Source: Bacillota bacterium (lineage in GTDB: Bacteria; Bacillota; Bacilli; Alicyclobacillales; SLC66). Taken from it: DNA of 14,804 nt. This document shows, in pieces, positions 1 to 6,482 of the stretch; position 1 is the first letter of the stretch; the number at the start of each line of letters is the position of its first letter. The notes under the pieces are model-generated. The model saw only the letters and a program-made list of their open reading frames with translations. It did not search any database and was not told the origin of the DNA. Both the position numbers and the translations under genes were made by a program. The stretch spans positions 1 to 14,804 of the forward strand of contig JAJZZT010000391.1 of the NCBI GenBank assembly GCA_021797415.1. Reading direction: 5' to 3'.

Positions 1-1
1 A

Positions 2-1090
2 ACCGCCACGGTCAACATCACGGCGAACGAGAGCCTCAACAACATCGCCGCCGCGATCAATCAGTTCAGTTCCACGACGGACGTTTCGGCCAGCATCATC
101 AACAGCGGCAGCGGCAGCACCCCGTACTACATCGCGCTGCAATCGACGCAGACCGGGAGCAATTATGGATTCTCGCTGAACGACTCAAGCGGCGGAACGT
201 ACCTTTCGACGAATTTCGGCTTTCCTTCCACGCCCAACCAGGCGGCGCAGAATGCGCAGATCACGCTCGACGGATCGGTCAACGTCTTATCATCAAGTAA
301 CACATTCACTAACGCCATCCCGAATGTGACGCTCAATGTCTCCCAAACCACGTCATCGGCAGGCACGCTGACCATCGCGCAAAACCAGCAGTCGATTGTA
401 AAAGCGGTGCAGACATGGATGAATTCCTATAACTCTCTGATCGATCTCGTCCATAAAGACACATCATACACGCCTGGCACAGCCACCCAACCCAGCAGCG
501 CGGGACCGCTGTTCAACGATCCAAACGCGACCGGTGTCCTTTCACAACTGCCCGGCGCGCTGAACACGGTACTGGGATCCGGCGCGGAGAACTCCCTCGC
601 GTCTGTCGGCATCGTCGTCAATCCAACCACCGGCCATCTGGAATTCCAGCCGGCGGGCGGGTTCGGTTCCGCTGGCGCGACCCTACAGGACGGGCAGACC
701 ATGTTCACCAATGCGCTTCAGTCCAACGCGAGTGCGGTGCAACAACTGTTCGGCGTCGTGCAGAACGCCGGTGCGTCATCGGCCGTTCCCACGACAGGCG
801 TGCTCGGCAACGTCAACACGACGCTGAACGAGTTTATCGGCGGGAACGGCCAGACGGGGACGATCCAGTCCGACTTGACGGGCATACAGAGCCAACAGAC
901 GAACCTGAACAACTACATCACTCAGTTGAATCAACTGATCAGCCAGAATGTGGCCAATTTTACGAAGCAGCTCAATTCATTGAACGCCAGCCTCGCCCAA
1001 TCGCAGTCACAGATGCAGATGCTGTCCGCCTTGATCGGCGGAAGCAGCGCTCCATCATCCAGCGGCGCCACGTCGGCAGGCATTCCGTAG
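2..1090 (+). CDS. fliD: Flagellar filament cap protein FliD, 3' part (5' end outside window)
   Basis: FliD is the hook-associated protein 2 that caps the growing flagellar filament and helps exported flagellin fold into place. The reading frame is open from base 2 with no start in the window, giving about 362 C-terminal residues. Visible family signs are the ESLNNIAAAINQ segment near the start, the VSASIINSGSG stretch, QNAQITLDGSVNVLSSSN and then AIPNVTLNV, which together match the FliD_N/FliD_C junction pattern (nonamer-like repeats followed by the SSSN...I.gvtLnl motif). The C-terminal part (residues about 270-345 of the visible protein) is Gln/Asn-rich and helical, as expected for the coiled-coil foot of FliD. 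It ends in a short Ser/Gly/Ala tail. The stop is TAG at 1088-1090. It is followed by a putative FliT-like gene and a glycosyltransferase-FliS gene, consistent with a fliD-chaperone operon. An internal ATG at 326 is not the real start because homology extends upstream of it. Confidence 0.93.
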   Translation, partial: TATVNITANESLNNIAAAINQFSSTTDVSASIINSGSGSTPYYIALQSTQTGSNYGFSLNDSSGGTYLSTNFGFPSTPNQAAQNAQITLDGSVNVLSSSNTFTNAIPNVTLNVSQTTSSAGTLTIAQNQQSIVKAVQTWMNSYNSLIDLVHKDTSYTPGTATQPSSAGPLFNDPNATGVLSQLPGALNTVLGSGAENSLASVGIVVNPTTGHLEFQPAGGFGSAGATLQDGQTMFTNALQSNASAVQQLFGVVQNAGASSAVPTTGVLGNVNTTLNEFIGGNGQTGTIQSDLTGIQSQQTNLNNYITQLNQLISQNVANFTKQLNSLNASLAQSQSQMQMLSALIGGSSAPSSSGATSAGIP

Positions 1091-1200
1091 GATCGCGCAT
1101 CAGCAAGAGTTTCGTCGTCCCCATGTCCCCGAGAAGACCACAGATTCCCGTATTGCGCCGTCGGCGACCCGGGGAAACCCGGCCATGCGGGTTCTGACAG

Positions 1201-1206
1201 AAGGAG
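1201..1206 (+). promoter_or_regulatory. Ribosome binding site that decides the start of the FliT-like gene
   Basis: AAGGAG at 1201-1206 abuts the ATG at 1207 with no spacer, so that ATG cannot be served by it. A TTG in the same frame at 1216 lies 9 nt downstream of the motif, which is normal spacing. An ATG at 1240 has no comparable motif. Confidence 0.6.
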
Positions 1207-1215
1207 ATGTCCGGG

Positions 1216-1527
1216 TTGCAAACCACCCTGGAAATTGCCATGAGTGTGCACTCTCTCTACGAGGCCTGCCTGGAAGCGCTCGATGAAGAACGCAATTACG
1301 ATTGCTTTGTTCTCATGCTGGAACGCTCAAAGTACATCAGCGAATGGGCGACGTACACTCCCGACAGGGTGACGCGCGAATTGTGGCAATCCACCATGGT
1401 GGAGACGACCCATCTCCAGGGACGCATCTGCACGCGCATCCAGCACTACGAACAGTCCATGCAGCGGGAGTTCGCCACGGCCGAACCCCGCCGCGCCTAT
1501 ACGCGCGGGATGACAACCAGCCGCTGA
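1216..1527 (+). CDS. Small helical protein, FliT-like flagellar chaperone candidate
   Basis: This is a short protein of 103 residues from the TTG at 1216; starts at ATG 1207 (106 aa) or ATG 1240 (95 aa) are possible. I chose TTG 1216 because AAGGAG at 1201-1206 is correctly spaced only for it. The sequence is predicted mostly helical, with a first helix LYEACLEALDEERNYDCF and a second around MLERSKYISEW. This resembles the helical arrangement of FliT, which binds FliD before export, in the place where Bacillus has fliS-fliT after fliD. It does not match FliS (no YxxNSVxT start, no DxW end). The gene starts 125 nt after fliD and ends 30 nt before the glycosyltransferase start, so cotranscription is likely. 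The FliT assignment rests on position, size and helix pattern, not on a diagnostic motif. The C-terminus is Arg/Thr-rich and not informative. Confidence 0.6.
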   Translation: MQTTLEIAMSVHSLYEACLEALDEERNYDCFVLMLERSKYISEWATYTPDRVTRELWQSTMVETTHLQGRICTRIQHYEQSMQREFATAEPRRAYTRGMTTSR

Positions 1528-1557
1528 TTCAAGATGGCCGCGAACGGAGGATTCACC

Positions 1558-3828
1558 ATGCTTTTATCCGCCTGTCTCATTGCGCGCAATGAGGAGTGGA
1601 CGATCCGCAAATGCCTGGATTCGCTCAAGGGTGTTGTCGATGAGATTATCGTCGTGGATACGGGATCGACCGACAAAACCGTCTCCATCGCCCGTCAAGC
1701 CGGCGCCCAGGTCTTCCTCAGCACTTGGCAGGATGATTTTTCAATCGCACGCAACGAGTCTTTGCGCCATGCAGGTGGAGAATACGTCCTTGTCATCGAT
1801 GCCGATGAATACCTTGACGCTGATCAACGGTTGAACCTGCGCGATGTTCTGGAACGCGAGCAACCCGAGGGAGCCGTCGTCCAAGTGCGGAGCTACGTAG
1901 GTAAACTTGGCAACATCACTAGCTCAACGGCGTTTTGGGTGATGCGTATCTTTCGACGTGGGCACCGCTATGAGGGAGCCATTCATGAACAGGTTGTGCA
2001 ATCGGTTATAGCAAGCGGCGGTCGGACCATTCGAGTGGACCTGACCTTCCATCACCTTGGCTACATTGAAGAGTTTGTTCGCTTGCGGCAAAAATCCACC
2101 CGCAATGTCGGCCTGTTAAATAAAGAATTGCAGTATGAACCAAACAGTTTGTTTCATCGCACCAATCTTATGGCTGAGTATATGCAGACGCAGCAATTCG
2201 AGGCATGCGCCGAACTGGGGTTGGAATTACTTTCCGAGATCAAGCGGCAGCCGCATGCGACATGGCCGCCATTCACCCCACGCATCTTCAATTTCCTTAC
2301 CGTTGCCCTCTGGCAATCAGGAAAGAAACCGAAGGCGCAAGAAATTGCGCGCGAAGGAATCGGCTATTTCCCATGGCTGACGGATCTCAAGACATACTAC
2401 GGTGAAATACTGTTCAGCGACAATCGCAGGATAGAGGCGCTCGCAGTGCTGATGGAAGCGCGAACGCAGGGTGACCCCACGGAAAGTTATATTGACACGA
2501 TCGAAGGCATGGGCACCTATCTTGCATCTGTGAGACTGGGCGACGTATGGTCTGCTCTCGGCGATATGTGGCTTGCGCGCGAATGGTATCTGCGGGCGTT
2601 TGTGGAAAATCCAATGCTTGGCGGTGCGCTGAACCCACTGATCAATCTACTTCCAAAAGATCCCATCTTCCTGTATCAACAGCTCGAATCGCGAATCAAA
2701 GACGCAACCACATATACACTGTATGCTGAAGTATACACAGCAAACGAAATCCCCGATGCGGAGGCAGTCATTGTTCGAGCGGAGCAGGCTTTCGGATCAT
2801 CTTCGCTGCTGCATCGCGACCGCATGGCAATTATCTGCAGAAATGCGCCCGAAGCGGCGATGAACTATGCACTGGAGCATTCCCATGAAGAGACATGGAT
2901 GCTGGCGGGCATCTATCACGCAGAAAAAAACGACACGGAAGCAGCGATGGGCTGTTTTGCCAAAGCCGGCCAGCGCGGCGCCTATCTTCAACAGGCATTG
3001 GAGCGATTTGATCAACCTGACATGGCCCTGCAGATCGGTGAGATTGCGCGCGACATCATCCTGGCTCACGCTTCGGGCGTGCTGCGAAAACTGTTACCGC
3101 ACGCCACGGATCTGGACGTCGTCTGGCCCTTTTTCGCCACCTCGCCGCTCGCGCACGTCCTCACTGAAATTGAATGGCCGGGCACTACGTCCGCCCAATG
3201 TGAGAGAAATGCGTTGCGCGCGTTCCAGACAGGCGGACTCCCCCTCGCGGAATATTGGCTCGCGCGCGCCAGAGTCTTTGAACCGACGGTGACCCGTGTG
3301 CTGCTCGAATGCGACATCGCGCTTGCCAAGGGTGACCGGCAAGGCATGCAAGAGACACTGCGGCAGGGATCCGCCATCTTCCCCGATTCCGAGATGCTGA
3401 AGCACGTCAAGCAACAAACAGGCTGGAATGAGGAGGAAGAAACCGTGAACGCAGCGGACATTTACCGCAAGAATGCCGTTTTGACCATGCCCCTGCACGT
3501 CCAATTGGCCAAGCTTCACGAGCAGGGGGCGCTGCTCACCAAAGAGATTCTCCAATGCCGCGAAGCGGACGACATCGCGGCGATGCGCAACCGTATTTCA
3601 CAACTGCAGGATATCATCACGTATCTGCGTTCATCGCTCGACCGTTCCTTGTCCGTGGCGAACACGACGGACGCCACTTACGCATTCTATTATCGCGTGC
3701 TTGTTCAGTGGTTCCTCCAGCCTGCCATCATTGAGGAGACGCATCCGGCGATGCTCGCCTTCTGGGAATCGTGGGCAGAGACGTGGAAGAACGTCCAGCC
3801 GTCACCCACTATTTCGGCGGGCCGCTGA
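1558..3828 (+). CDS. Family-2 glycosyltransferase with helical repeats and a C-terminal FliS domain
   Basis: The protein is 756 residues from ATG 1558. GGAGG at 1546-1550 stands 7 nt before this ATG, so it is preferred over the upstream in-frame ATG at 1534. Residues 1-100 are a GT-A (GT2) domain: CLIARNEE at 6-13, VVDTGSTD at 32-39, and the metal/nucleotide-sugar binding motif DADEYL at 81-86. A His/Glu-containing segment (YEGAIHEQV) follows, as in TPR-linked GT2 enzymes. Residues about 190-620 are long amphipathic helices resembling TPR repeats (for example CFAKAGQRGAYLQQALERF). Residues about 630-745 align over their full length with the flagellin chaperone FliS. No secretion signal or membrane segment is seen, so the product is cytoplasmic. 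Next to fliD, the likely substrate is flagellin (inference); the sugar is unknown. By eye the middle of the gene is more AT-rich than the neighbouring genes, which may indicate acquisition of the GT part. Confidence 0.88.
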   Translation: MLLSACLIARNEEWTIRKCLDSLKGVVDEIIVVDTGSTDKTVSIARQAGAQVFLSTWQDDFSIARNESLRHAGGEYVLVIDADEYLDADQRLNLRDVLEREQPEGAVVQVRSYVGKLGNITSSTAFWVMRIFRRGHRYEGAIHEQVVQSVIASGGRTIRVDLTFHHLGYIEEFVRLRQKSTRNVGLLNKELQYEPNSLFHRTNLMAEYMQTQQFEACAELGLELLSEIKRQPHATWPPFTPRIFNFLTVALWQSGKKPKAQEIAREGIGYFPWLTDLKTYYGEILFSDNRRIEALAVLMEARTQGDPTESYIDTIEGMGTYLASVRLGDVWSALGDMWLAREWYLRAFVENPMLGGALNPLINLLPKDPIFLYQQLESRIKDATTYTLYAEVYTANEIPDAEAVIVRAEQAFGSSSLLHRDRMAIICRNAPEAAMNYALEHSHEETWMLAGIYHAEKNDTEAAMGCFAKAGQRGAYLQQALERFDQPDMALQIGEIARDIILAHASGVLRKLLPHATDLDVVWPFFATSPLAHVLTEIEWPGTTSAQCERNALRAFQTGGLPLAEYWLARARVFEPTVTRVLLECDIALAKGDRQGMQETLRQGSAIFPDSEMLKHVKQQTGWNEEEETVNAADIYRKNAVLTMPLHVQLAKLHEQGALLTKEILQCREADDIAAMRNRISQLQDIITYLRSSLDRSLSVANTTDATYAFYYRVLVQWFLQPAIIEETHPAMLAFWESWAETWKNVQPSPTISAGR
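3431..3436 (+). promoter_or_regulatory. Internal ribosome binding site at the FliS boundary
   Basis: AGGAGG (in the longer match TGAGGAGG) lies inside the glycosyltransferase reading frame, 8 nt before an in-frame GTG at 3445. The spacing and strength match a genuine initiation site, and the GTG falls exactly where FliS homology begins. An out-of-frame TGA at 3429-3431 touches the motif, as a stop codon of an upstream gene would in a normal gene junction. Confidence 0.6.
3445..3828 (+). CDS. fliS: Flagellin export chaperone FliS, nested in frame as the last domain of the glycosyltransferase ORF
   Basis: Initiation at GTG 3445 would give a 127-residue protein, the usual size of FliS (about 120-135). 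FliS binds the C-terminal helices of flagellin in the cytoplasm, stops premature polymerisation and hands it to the export gate. The match runs end to end: IYRKNAVLT corresponds to the family's Y..NSV.T, LAKLHEQGALL to LMLY.G.L, a helix ending in DIITYLRSSLDRS to NIIQELN.TLNR, TYAFYYRVLV to MYDYMYRRLV, and ESWAETWK to the closing DFRDAWK. AGGAGG at 3431-3436 sits 8 nt upstream. There is no stop between this segment and the glycosyltransferase, so FliS also exists as its C-terminal domain if the long ORF is read through. Whether free FliS, the fusion, or both are made cannot be settled from sequence. A lost stop or a sequencing error at the junction is an alternative. The segment ends in a short unstructured tail (SPTISAGR). 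Confidence 0.72.
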   Translation: MNAADIYRKNAVLTMPLHVQLAKLHEQGALLTKEILQCREADDIAAMRNRISQLQDIITYLRSSLDRSLSVANTTDATYAFYYRVLVQWFLQPAIIEETHPAMLAFWESWAETWKNVQPSPTISAGR

Positions 3829-3928
3829 CAAGTGGTCGCCATCCCTGCTTACTCGGTTCCGCGATGCGCGGAGAGGATCTACCGGAGCGAAGCCACAGGT
3901 GCGGGAGAGCCGCATCTCATAATTTGCG

Positions 3929-4366
3929 TCATTTGTGAGTGTTCTGGTCATTTCGGTCCGCATTCTGACGCGTGTAATACTTTCCTCGTTTTGCTTCGCT
4001 CCCCGGTGAACCCTCCCTGAGCGAGGTCCGCAATGTATCGGCGGCGGCGCGCAAAGACTGGTCCAATGCCACCCGGCAGCGCAGACACAGGCGCTGCCCC
4101 GGCGCCACGGCCGCCCCGCAGGATTCGCAGCGGGAAACGGCGGCGCCGGACATGACCAGCCGCCCCTGCTCAATGAGACGGGAGATGATATCTTCACTCA
4201 CACCCAAATTATCGGTAATTTCCATCATCGTAGCGCCTCGGTGTTCCTCCAGGTATTCGCGCACCTGAAGAAATACTTCCTCCTCGCGCCTCGCGCACTC
4301 CGTGCACAGATCGCTGTCACGCTTCATGAAAACCCTGCCGCACTGTCTGCATGTCTCGATCTCCAT
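3929..4366 (-). CDS. yvyF: Flagellar operon protein YvyF (TIGR03826 family)
   Basis: The product is 145 residues from the ATG at 4366; a GTG at 4375 in the same frame is possible. I prefer the ATG because GGGGGTG lies about 8 nt upstream of it. There are two zinc-ribbon-like cysteine sets: CRQC and CTEC at residues 6-9 and 21-24, and CESC and CLRC at 80-83 and 94-97. Between them is a helical segment with a winged-helix-like pattern (MMEITDNLGVSEDIISRLIEQGRL). The C-terminal RGKYYTR-type basic tail matches the YvyF family. In Bacillus this gene lies between comFC and flgM in the late flagellar cluster. Its exact biochemical role is not established, and a regulatory or chaperone role is usually assumed. 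Here it is the last - strand gene and converges with the glycosyltransferase-fliS gene. thiM separates it from comFC. The 100-bp convergent gap (3829-3928) holds only weak hairpins. Confidence 0.85.
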   Translation of the reverse strand: MEIETCRQCGRVFMKRDSDLCTECARREEEVFLQVREYLEEHRGATMMEITDNLGVSEDIISRLIEQGRLVMSGAAVSRCESCGAAVAPGQRLCLRCRVALDQSLRAAADTLRTSLREGSPGSEAKRGKYYTRQNADRNDQNTHK

Positions 4367-4414
4367 GCAGCACACCCCCGTCCCGGCGAATTTTCCTTCC
4401 GCCCAGATATTCCT

Positions 4415-4423
4415 ATTATATCA
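4415..4423 (-). promoter_or_regulatory. Extended -10 promoter for yvyF
   Basis: Read on the - strand, TGATATAAT combines a perfect TATAAT (4420-4415) with the TGN extension. It lies about 50 nt upstream of the yvyF ATG in an AT-rich island (about 4405-4480) unlike the surrounding GC-rich DNA. No good -35 (TTGACA-like) box is found 16-18 nt upstream, as is common for extended -10 promoters. No sigma-D motif was recognised. Confidence 0.55.
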
Positions 4424-4480
4424 GTGAATATTCATAAATGAAAGTATATATCCATAAATTCAATGTAATATTCATTGCTG

Positions 4481-5302
4481 TCAGTCAATATCCACCACCG
4501 CGATATGGGCGTTTCGCTCCACATCGTCTCCGTCAAGCCGATACAGCGCATCAAAAAGAGCGGCCTGGAATGTCCCCGGCCCCTGCGCCACAAGGGCCGC
4601 CGCCTCCGCGGCGACGTTGAAACATGTGATCCCCGCAATGACCGCTTCCGCATAGGTTCCCAGCGGACTGCGCCGGGGAACCACGCCGGCAAATGCGCCG
4701 AGAATCCCCGTCAGGGAGCAGCCCGACCCGGTGACGGCCGCCATCAGGGAATGTCCATTTTGCAGTTTCCACACCCGTTGCCCATCCGTCACCCAGTCGA
4801 TCTCCCCAGTGGCGACGACCACGGAGTGATGCTCCTTCGCATATTGTTTCATGGCAATCGGCATTGCGGCGCTCGCGCCCGCCGAATCAACGCCGGTCAC
4901 CTTCCCTCCGCTGTCCAGCAGGCACCCGATCTCACCCGCGTTTCCGCGCAACACCGTCAATTGCAACGACCGGGCGATGTCTGTGGCCGTCCGCGTGCGA
5001 TAGGGCGTCGCGCCAACTCCCACAGGATCAAAGACCACGGGAATGCCCGTCTCATTCGCGGACTTTCCGGCAATTTGCATGGCCGTTACCAACTCCGGGC
5101 TGAGCGTTCCCATGTTGAGAGCCAGCGCCGCTGAGATTCGCGCCATGTCCGCCACCTCCTCGTGGGCCTGGGCCATCACGGGAGAGGCGCCGATGGACAG
5201 CAGTGCGTTGGCCACCGTGTTATTGACGACCAGGTTCGTGATATTATGCACCAATGGCCGCTTGGCGCGAACTTCGCGCAACCAATCTCCAAGCACGCTC
5301 AT
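4481..5302 (-). CDS. thiM: Hydroxyethylthiazole kinase ThiM
   Basis: The product is 273 residues, the family's normal length. ThiM phosphorylates 4-methyl-5-(2-hydroxyethyl)thiazole with ATP to give the thiazole phosphate used by ThiE, so it serves thiamine salvage in the cytoplasm. Diagnostic motifs are RPLVHNITNLVV at 15-26, NALLSIGASPVM at 32-43, NMGTLSPE at 63-70, FDPVGVGA at 91-98, RGNAGEI at 119-125, and TGSGCSLTGILGAF at 191-204 with the catalytic Cys195. The start codon ATG at 5302 gives the usual N-terminus, though the upstream AGGGG motif is very close to it. The gene sits alone, without thiE, thiD or other thi genes, between comFC and yvyF. I looked for a TPP riboswitch in the 130-bp leader (5303-5433) and found no CTGAGA...ACCTGA core. 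That leader has an AT-rich segment at 5320-5345 that may hold the promoter. Confidence 0.95.
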   Translation of the reverse strand: MSVLGDWLREVRAKRPLVHNITNLVVNNTVANALLSIGASPVMAQAHEEVADMARISAALALNMGTLSPELVTAMQIAGKSANETGIPVVFDPVGVGATPYRTRTATDIARSLQLTVLRGNAGEIGCLLDSGGKVTGVDSAGASAAMPIAMKQYAKEHHSVVVATGEIDWVTDGQRVWKLQNGHSLMAAVTGSGCSLTGILGAFAGVVPRRSPLGTYAEAVIAGITCFNVAAEAAALVAQGPGTFQAALFDALYRLDGDDVERNAHIAVVDID

Positions 5303-5397
5303 TTCCCCTATCCGCTTGAAATAAATTTATTATTTTATCTTATCCGTCCGTACGCCTGAGTTATCCAAGTTTCCATTTACAACGAACCATCCCGGTC

Positions 5398-5445
5398 CCG
5401 CTCATCGGGCTCCCCGCTCATCGGGCTCCCTGCTCAACGGGCCAC
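5398..5445. repeat. 16-bp tandem repeat at the comFC 3' end
   Basis: CCGCTCATCGGGCTCC occurs twice exactly (5398-5413 and 5414-5429). A third, diverged copy (5430-5445) contains the comFC stop codon (TGA read from 5436-5434). The array looks like duplication of the comFC terminus into the comFC-thiM gap. Confidence 0.85.
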
Positions 5446-6213
5446 CGTCAGCACATGGACCGAGACCGCTCCCTGCTCAAACAGGACGCGCGCGCACGCG
5501 TCGGCCGTTCCGCCCGTCGTCAGCACATCGTCCACCAACAAGAACTCATTGCCCCGCACCATGCGCGCAGACTCTCCGCCGGCCAAGGCAAAGGCGCTCT
5601 CCATGGCGGCAAGACGCGCCGCGCGCGTGGCCGTCGTCGTCTGGCTCTGGTCCAACCGTACGCGCCGAAGCGGCTGGACCGTTTTTAATCGCATCCGGCG
5701 GCAGAGCACCCTTGCAATCTCTTCGGCCTGATTGAACCCGCGCCTTCTCTGCTTCACCGGATGCATCGGCACAGGCGTGACGAGCATGTGCCGATCATCG
5801 CCAAAATACCGCACATACGCCTGGACCAGCCATTCTCCAAGGATCGGGACAAGTTCGCGATTCCCCTGGTATTTCAGCGCCTTGATCGCCTGTTCGGCCA
5901 CTCCGTCAAAATGCCCGTAGGCGCGCGCCGTAAAAAACACATGCGGTCCGCGCAGACAATCCTGGCACACCTCGCCCTGACGAGCCTTGCCGCAGACGCG
6001 GCACTCCGGCTCCGCCAGAGGATGGACGCCCGCCTGACACCGCCGGCACAACTGGGCGTCGCCAAAGACCCGCAGCCAACCCGGCAGTTCACTCTGACAC
6101 AACGCGCACCGCGGCCGCTCCGGGAAGAGCAGTCCAAGAGCAGACTCCCGCCAGTCTCTGCGCAATGCAAGCCCTCCCGCAACCCGTGCCGGCTCGCGCA
6201 GCCCAGGGAACAT
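5434..6213 (-). CDS. comFC: ComFC-type phosphoribosyltransferase-fold competence protein
   Basis: The product is 259 residues from ATG 6213; ATG 6255 would add 14 residues. I prefer 6213 because GGGTGAT lies about 7 nt upstream, while ATG 6255 has no ribosome binding site. A GTG at 6225 is another option. Four CxxC pairs in the first 90 residues (36/39, 56/59, 71/74, 83/86) form the N-terminal zinc-binding region. The rest is a type-I phosphoribosyltransferase fold with PVPMHPVKQRRRGFNQAEEIAR and the PRPP-loop-like LLVDDVLTTGGT near the end. ComFC/GntX proteins are needed for uptake of transforming DNA in Bacillus and relatives; their enzymatic substrate is unclear. In Bacillus comFA (helicase) and comFB precede comFC. 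Neither is present here, and degV lies directly upstream. A GATAAT-like -10 occurs at about 6248-6253. Confidence 0.92.
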   Translation of the reverse strand: MFPGLREPARVAGGLALRRDWRESALGLLFPERPRCALCQSELPGWLRVFGDAQLCRRCQAGVHPLAEPECRVCGKARQGEVCQDCLRGPHVFFTARAYGHFDGVAEQAIKALKYQGNRELVPILGEWLVQAYVRYFGDDRHMLVTPVPMHPVKQRRRGFNQAEEIARVLCRRMRLKTVQPLRRVRLDQSQTTTATRAARLAAMESAFALAGGESARMVRGNEFLLVDDVLTTGGTADACARVLFEQGAVSVHVLTVAR

Positions 6214-6290
6214 ACGCTTAATCACCCATGCCCCTGCGTGGCACAAGATTATCATGAAAATGGCCGAACAGCTATTTTCTCATCAAACTG

Positions 6291-6362
6291 CTGTCCTCTG
6301 GGCTGTCCTCTGGGCTGTCCTCTGGGCTGTCCTCTGGGCTGTCTCCCGGGCTGTCCTTGGGC
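6291..6362. repeat. 12-bp tandem repeat between degV and comFC
   Basis: CTGTCCTCTGGG is repeated four times exactly from 6291 to 6338, then two diverged copies follow (6339-6350 and 6351-6362). It occupies the comFC upstream region. On the comFC strand the unit is CCCAGAGGACAG. The unit length is a multiple of three, which produces long artificial open frames on both strands. Confidence 0.93.
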
Positions 6363-6402
6363 GCGCCCGAGTGACCTTCTTGGGAACACGGGATAAAGTC
6401 CT

Positions 6403-6420
6403 CTGTGCAGGCGATCTGAT
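6403..6420. repeat. Left arm of an 18-bp inverted repeat flanking degV
   Basis: CTGTGCAGGCGATCTGAT at 6403-6420 is the exact reverse complement of 7467-7484. It lies downstream of the degV stop, between degV and the 12-bp tandem repeat. Confidence 0.88.
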
Positions 6421-6482
6421 CCCAGTTGGTACACTGCTCCGCGGCCGCTCAGACTTCGCCAAATCCCCGCTTACAGTTTATC

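Noticed and set aside
1176..1193. AACCCG/CGGGTT hairpin after fliD as an intrinsic terminator
   Set aside because: It has a 6-bp stem without a T tract and lies directly before a ribosome binding site.
3858..3914. Hairpins TCCGCG-atg-CGCGGA and TGCGG-gagag-CCGCA as a terminator between convergent genes
   Set aside because: Stems are short and no run of T follows on either strand.
5303..5433. TPP riboswitch in front of thiM
   Set aside because: The conserved CTGAGA and ACCTGA core elements are absent.
6291..6362. Possible CRISPR array
   Set aside because: The 12-bp units are contiguous with no unique spacers and no cas genes nearby.
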